Below are positions 13,992 to 16,623 of a DNA stretch of 16,623 bases, in pieces; the first letter of the stretch is position 1; every line of letters starts with the position of its first letter. The position numbers and the translations under genes are program-made. This DNA comes from Methanobacteriota archaeon (GTDB lineage Archaea; Thermoplasmatota; Poseidoniia; Poseidoniales; Poseidoniaceae): the NCBI GenBank assembly GCA_002697705.1, contig NZXL01000022.1, positions 13,428-30,050 of the forward strand, in the 5' to 3' direction. The notes under the pieces are model-generated. The model saw nothing but the letters and a program-made list of their open reading frames with translations, had not been told where the DNA came from and made no database searches.

Positions 13992-15758
13992 ATGGCAGGC
14001 AGGAGACCTACTCAGGCAATGCTTCTAATCCTGGTTTTTTTATCGGCTTCCTTCTCTGGTTGTTTTGGTGAAAATGAAGTTGAAGGGGTTAGTTCGGCCA
14101 ATGATGTTGTAATTACCCCAGCAATACTTACTGGTGGTGTTTTTCAAGGGCTTACTATTGCTGCACAACAAGATCTATCTGCTTACATTCCATATCTAAT
14201 TATGAATGAAGATACTGGTTTTGTGCAAAATTCAACTGTGGTTGATTTAGAAGAGGGAGATTCGGTCCTTCTTAATGTTCTAGCCCCTCCTAGAACTGAT
14301 ACAGCTATCATTTTAATTGGTGATTATGGAAGAGAGAGTTGGCCGGTTAGATTTGTTGATGAATCTTGGAAAACATGGTATTCAAGAGATGGTTATGATT
14401 TGGATGACAACCCTGGTATTACAAGAGTTAGTGGGATTAATGGAAGTCTTGATACTATTATTCAAACCAATGAAAGTGGTGGAAATGCAATTGCTGTAAC
14501 AATACCAATACAACGTCAAATGGCTGCTGCTTACAGCGAGGCTGATGGTGGAAGACATTCTATGGGCTTAGTTGATGGTAGAACTGTTTTCAATTACATC
14601 AATGTAATGTCTGATGAAACTCCTGACTTAACTGATTTGGGTGACGGTGCAGTCGGTTATTTGGATAGATGGGCAGGGCAAGGAAATCTTGCATATGAGG
14701 ATGCGGCTCAATATTTAATTCAAACAATGGAAGGTTTTGGTTTAGAAGTTATAACTCAAAGATTTGTTTATGATTCTTTAATGACTGGTGCTCAAAATCC
14801 AGAAGCGTACAATATTTGTGGCTACAGATTTGGAAGTGTCGACCCAAATAAATGGATGGTTTTTGGAGCTCACTTTGATATCGCTCCACCTGTAAATGGT
14901 GGAATGTTGGACCCTCACATATTTGGTCGAACGTATGGAACAAGAGTTGGTGCTTATGACAATACAGCAGGAACAAGTATGGTTCTAACTGTCGCTGAAG
15001 CAATGGCTGCTTATGAAACTCGTAATACTATGGTTTTCTGTTTATGGTCTGGAGAAGAGGGTGGAAAAAGAGGTAGTGATTTCTGGACGGATTACTGGGT
15101 TAAGGAAGATAATCCTGACGTTGAAGTTACTAATTATGTAAATTTGGACATGGCTGGAGTAAACTGGCCGGGCGGTGGTGGCGCTCCTTGTGGTAATGGC
15201 CATGGTGGAGGAGATGGTGATTGTGACCCACAACCTGCTATCGACCCTGATGGCTATCCAAAAGATGAGGAAGTGTGGCCGATGAGAGTTTACATAGGCC
15301 CAAGTTTAGATCATGATGTAATGAATCAACCGGAGATGGTTGGCCTTGCTATGTGGATTGGTTCTGATGCTATTGGTGTTGAAGAGCAAATGGCTCCACT
15401 TCTTGGTGTTGGATATGATGCTGAAACATGGAAAGTTGACGATTGGCTAGCTAAAGACCGTCCAGAAATAATTGTCTATGAAGATACTACTGCACGTTCA
15501 GACCATGCAACATTCCAAGATAATTTAGGAACTGTGACTATGGGCTTTGGTGGACTTGTTGATGGTTATTGGTGTTATCACCAAACTTGTGATACTGTTG
15601 ATGAGATGATCGATTGGATGGATACAACTGGTAAGGATTACGGTGACGAGCAATCTGGTACAAGTAATTTAGTCGACGCTCTTGATACAATCACTTGGTG
15701 GGCGACTTATTCTTTCTTCCACTTGGATGAACAACCAATTAGAAATTCATATTTGTGA
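13992..15758 (+). CDS. Secreted M28-family zinc metallopeptidase (lipoprotein), 588 aa
   Basis: An extracytoplasmic aminopeptidase-type enzyme. The signal peptide ends in the lipobox SFSGC (Cys24), so the protein is lipid-anchored. About 200 residues of N-terminal domain with no motif I know precede the M28 catalytic domain. The two-zinc site appears complete: GAHFD (His294), YDNTAG (Asp323), WSGEEGG (catalytic Glu355 and ligand Glu356), NLDMAG (Asp386) and SDHATF (His505). WCYHQTCDTVDEM near 527-539 matches the usual YHTPxDTxD segment, with two Cys added. An insert with GGGGAPCGNGHGGGDGDCDP (393-412) is a glycine-rich loop with a Cys pair. The frame is open upstream to 13899, but only the ATG at 13992 begins a signal peptide. 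The likely job is digestion of peptides from dissolved protein. Confidence 0.88.
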   Translation: MAGRRPTQAMLLILVFLSASFSGCFGENEVEGVSSANDVVITPAILTGGVFQGLTIAAQQDLSAYIPYLIMNEDTGFVQNSTVVDLEEGDSVLLNVLAPPRTDTAIILIGDYGRESWPVRFVDESWKTWYSRDGYDLDDNPGITRVSGINGSLDTIIQTNESGGNAIAVTIPIQRQMAAAYSEADGGRHSMGLVDGRTVFNYINVMSDETPDLTDLGDGAVGYLDRWAGQGNLAYEDAAQYLIQTMEGFGLEVITQRFVYDSLMTGAQNPEAYNICGYRFGSVDPNKWMVFGAHFDIAPPVNGGMLDPHIFGRTYGTRVGAYDNTAGTSMVLTVAEAMAAYETRNTMVFCLWSGEEGGKRGSDFWTDYWVKEDNPDVEVTNYVNLDMAGVNWPGGGGAPCGNGHGGGDGDCDPQPAIDPDGYPKDEEVWPMRVYIGPSLDHDVMNQPEMVGLAMWIGSDAIGVEEQMAPLLGVGYDAETWKVDDWLAKDRPEIIVYEDTTARSDHATFQDNLGTVTMGFGGLVDGYWCYHQTCDTVDEMIDWMDTTGKDYGDEQSGTSNLVDALDTITWWATYSFFHLDEQPIRNSYL

Positions 15759-15764
15759 TTAATT

Positions 15765-16205
15765 CTACATATTCACCCATAAAAAGAAAGCAAGGAAGAA
15801 GGATGGTATTATACTAATAATAAACCATAATGAGAATTTAGGCGCAAAATTATAGGTTGCTAATATAATAATTAAATGACTACAACAAATAGGTATTAAC
15901 GGCCCACCTCCAGAATTAGAGCACCAAAAAAGGCACGGTGGAAACAAAAGAATTAATGAAAATGTAATTATTAATGGTGATAATAAACCTAATATTATTT
16001 GAGTAGAGTCATTTATTTTAAGATTATTTTGTAAATTTATTGTAGTTTGGTCTTTATTTTGAGTGTTATTATAGATTTCTTCTTGGTGAACCTCTTTTAG
16101 TTCGAAATCGTGTTTGGGAGTTTCCCACATATCTGCTAATTCGGACTTTGTGGCTATTTTGTTGGTTTTTTTGTTTACCCAAACCAAGTTGTTTTCGTCA
16201 CTCAT
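15765..16205 (-). CDS. Unknown membrane protein with Cys-containing loop, 146 aa
   Basis: A cytosolic N-terminus of about 65 residues starts with LVWVNKKTNKIATKSELADM and continues WETPKHDFEL; the W-V-x-K-x-T...LADMW plan looks like a small soluble motif. It is followed by three predicted membrane helices (about 69-90, 104-117 and 123-145). The first loop has PPCLFWCSNSGGGP, and CC follows at 107-108, so four Cys cluster near one membrane face and could bind a metal or form disulphides. No family recognised. The DNA is more AT-rich than its neighbours. The stop is 6 bp from the peptidase stop. A CTATATCA box about 29 bp before the ATG fits a near-leaderless start. Confidence 0.68.
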   Translation of the reverse strand: MSDENNLVWVNKKTNKIATKSELADMWETPKHDFELKEVHQEEIYNNTQNKDQTTINLQNNLKINDSTQIILGLLSPLIITFSLILLFPPCLFWCSNSGGGPLIPICCSHLIIILATYNFAPKFSLWFIISIIPSFFLAFFLWVNM

Positions 16206-16265
16206 TGGCTTAGTGGTTCTTTTTTAGTTGATATAGTTGTGTTCTTTTTGTTCTTTATTCATTGT

Positions 16266-16281
16266 GGGTTAATTTTAACCC
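16266..16281. promoter_or_regulatory. Inverted repeat upstream of the membrane protein gene
   Basis: GGGTTAA-TT-TTAACCC has perfect 7-bp arms. It lies in the 100 bp gap between the M50 stop and the 146-residue protein, about 60 bp before that start. It could be an operator or a hairpin in the 3' end of the M50 transcript; no U tract follows on the minus strand. Confidence 0.35.
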
Positions 16282-16305
16282 TATATGAATAATTTATATT
16301 TTTAT

Positions 16306-16623
16306 TCAAAATATGAGTTCGACACAACTACTCAGTAATGCGGTTGGGCCCCAAAAACCAAGAAACATTCCAATTACAGGGATTAAGAATATACAAAATA
16401 CTGTGTAAAATGCTGTTTTACTCCAATCAATAACTTTTGCACCATCTAATGGACCCCATGGAATCATATTGAAAAGACCTAATATTAGATTTGCAGAAAG
16501 CCACCATACCCCAGCATCGATTAACATAGATTGCCAAATTATGCTACCATCACTTAGATATGCTTTGGATCCTGTTGAAAGGGTTGGTAAATCTGTAACA
16601 CTGAATGCACCTGATAATCCTAA
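16306..16623 (-). CDS. M50/site-2-protease-like membrane metallopeptidase, C-terminal part
   Basis: The frame continues off the right edge; 105 residues are visible, although an internal Met at 16527 could mislead a gene finder. The key motif is GLFNMIPWGPLDGAKV, the NxxPxxxLDG signature of the M50/S2P family, where the Asp is the third zinc ligand. It is flanked by hydrophobic helices (WWLSANLILGLF; TVFCIFLIPVIGMFLGFWG). The HExxH motif would be in the missing N-terminal part. Such proteases cleave within membranes and often act in signalling or on stress regulators. The visible upstream piece (SGAFSVTDLPTLSTGS) is a loop. The substrate is unknown. Confidence 0.75.
   Translation of the reverse strand, partial: LGLSGAFSVTDLPTLSTGSKAYLSDGSIIWQSMLIDAGVWWLSANLILGLFNMIPWGPLDGAKVIDWSKTAFYTVFCIFLIPVIGMFLGFWGPTALLSSCVELIF

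Noticed and set aside
16206..16265. 12-codon ATG frame upstream of the 146-residue membrane protein, in the same frame
   Set aside because: Very short and Lys/Gln/Asn-rich as expected from AT-rich DNA; the expected transcript start lies downstream of it.
1..16623. tRNA, rRNA, CRISPR, transposon or prophage signals
   Set aside because: No cloverleaf-like stretch, regular direct repeats with spacers, transposase motifs or terminal inverted repeats were seen on reading both strands; small non-coding RNAs cannot be excluded by eye.

Overview
The window looks like chromosomal DNA of a planktonic archaeon close to Marine Group II (Poseidoniales, Thermoplasmatota). This rests on several things together: AT-rich DNA with tight coding, TATA-like boxes about 25 bp upstream of many ATGs (leaderless starts), an archaeal HTH_10 (Bat-type) regulator, large Asp-rich type I surface proteins with thrombospondin type 3 repeats, and a cytoplasmic tail ending in a WLEWP...WYYR motif that I associate with this group. 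The taxonomic call is inference. I see no rRNA, tRNA, CRISPR array, insertion sequence or phage gene.

Layout. Positions 1-3400 hold metabolic and regulatory genes: the tail of an unknown gene, a short-chain dehydrogenase followed closely by an HTH_10 regulator (likely one operon), a LysE-type exporter on the other strand, an unrecognised 136-residue protein, and a dimethylargininase whose stop codon abuts that of the unknown gene. Positions 3480-12540 are a cell-surface block. A minus-strand operon encodes a large LVIVD-type beta-propeller and a SCO1-like copper/redox lipoprotein. Divergent from it is a small signal-peptide/TM protein. The same divergent arrangement (propeller left, small anchored protein right) then repeats with diverged paralogues. 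The block closes with a 972-residue propeller-like/TSP3 surface protein. Positions 12550-16623 hold a zinc-ribbon membrane protein, an NTF2/SnoaL-like protein, a possible 41-residue small protein, a secreted M28 metallopeptidase lipoprotein, an unknown Cys-containing membrane protein, and the C-terminal part of an M50 site-2-type protease that runs off the window.

The most interesting unit is 3482-9561. One small anchored protein reads like a cupredoxin that lost its Cys/Met copper-ligand loop. Both propellers carry a His-rich stretch just before the propeller, and a SCO1-like protein with intact CxxxC and His is translationally coupled to the first propeller. I infer an envelope metal (copper?) handling or redox module that was duplicated as a divergent gene pair. 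This is a hypothesis; the paralogy and gene order are read directly from the sequence.

Expression signals are consistent. Genes at the head of a transcript generally lack a Shine-Dalgarno and have a TATA-like box about 25 bp before the ATG. The internal operon genes and one gene with a short leader have clear GAGGT-type sites.
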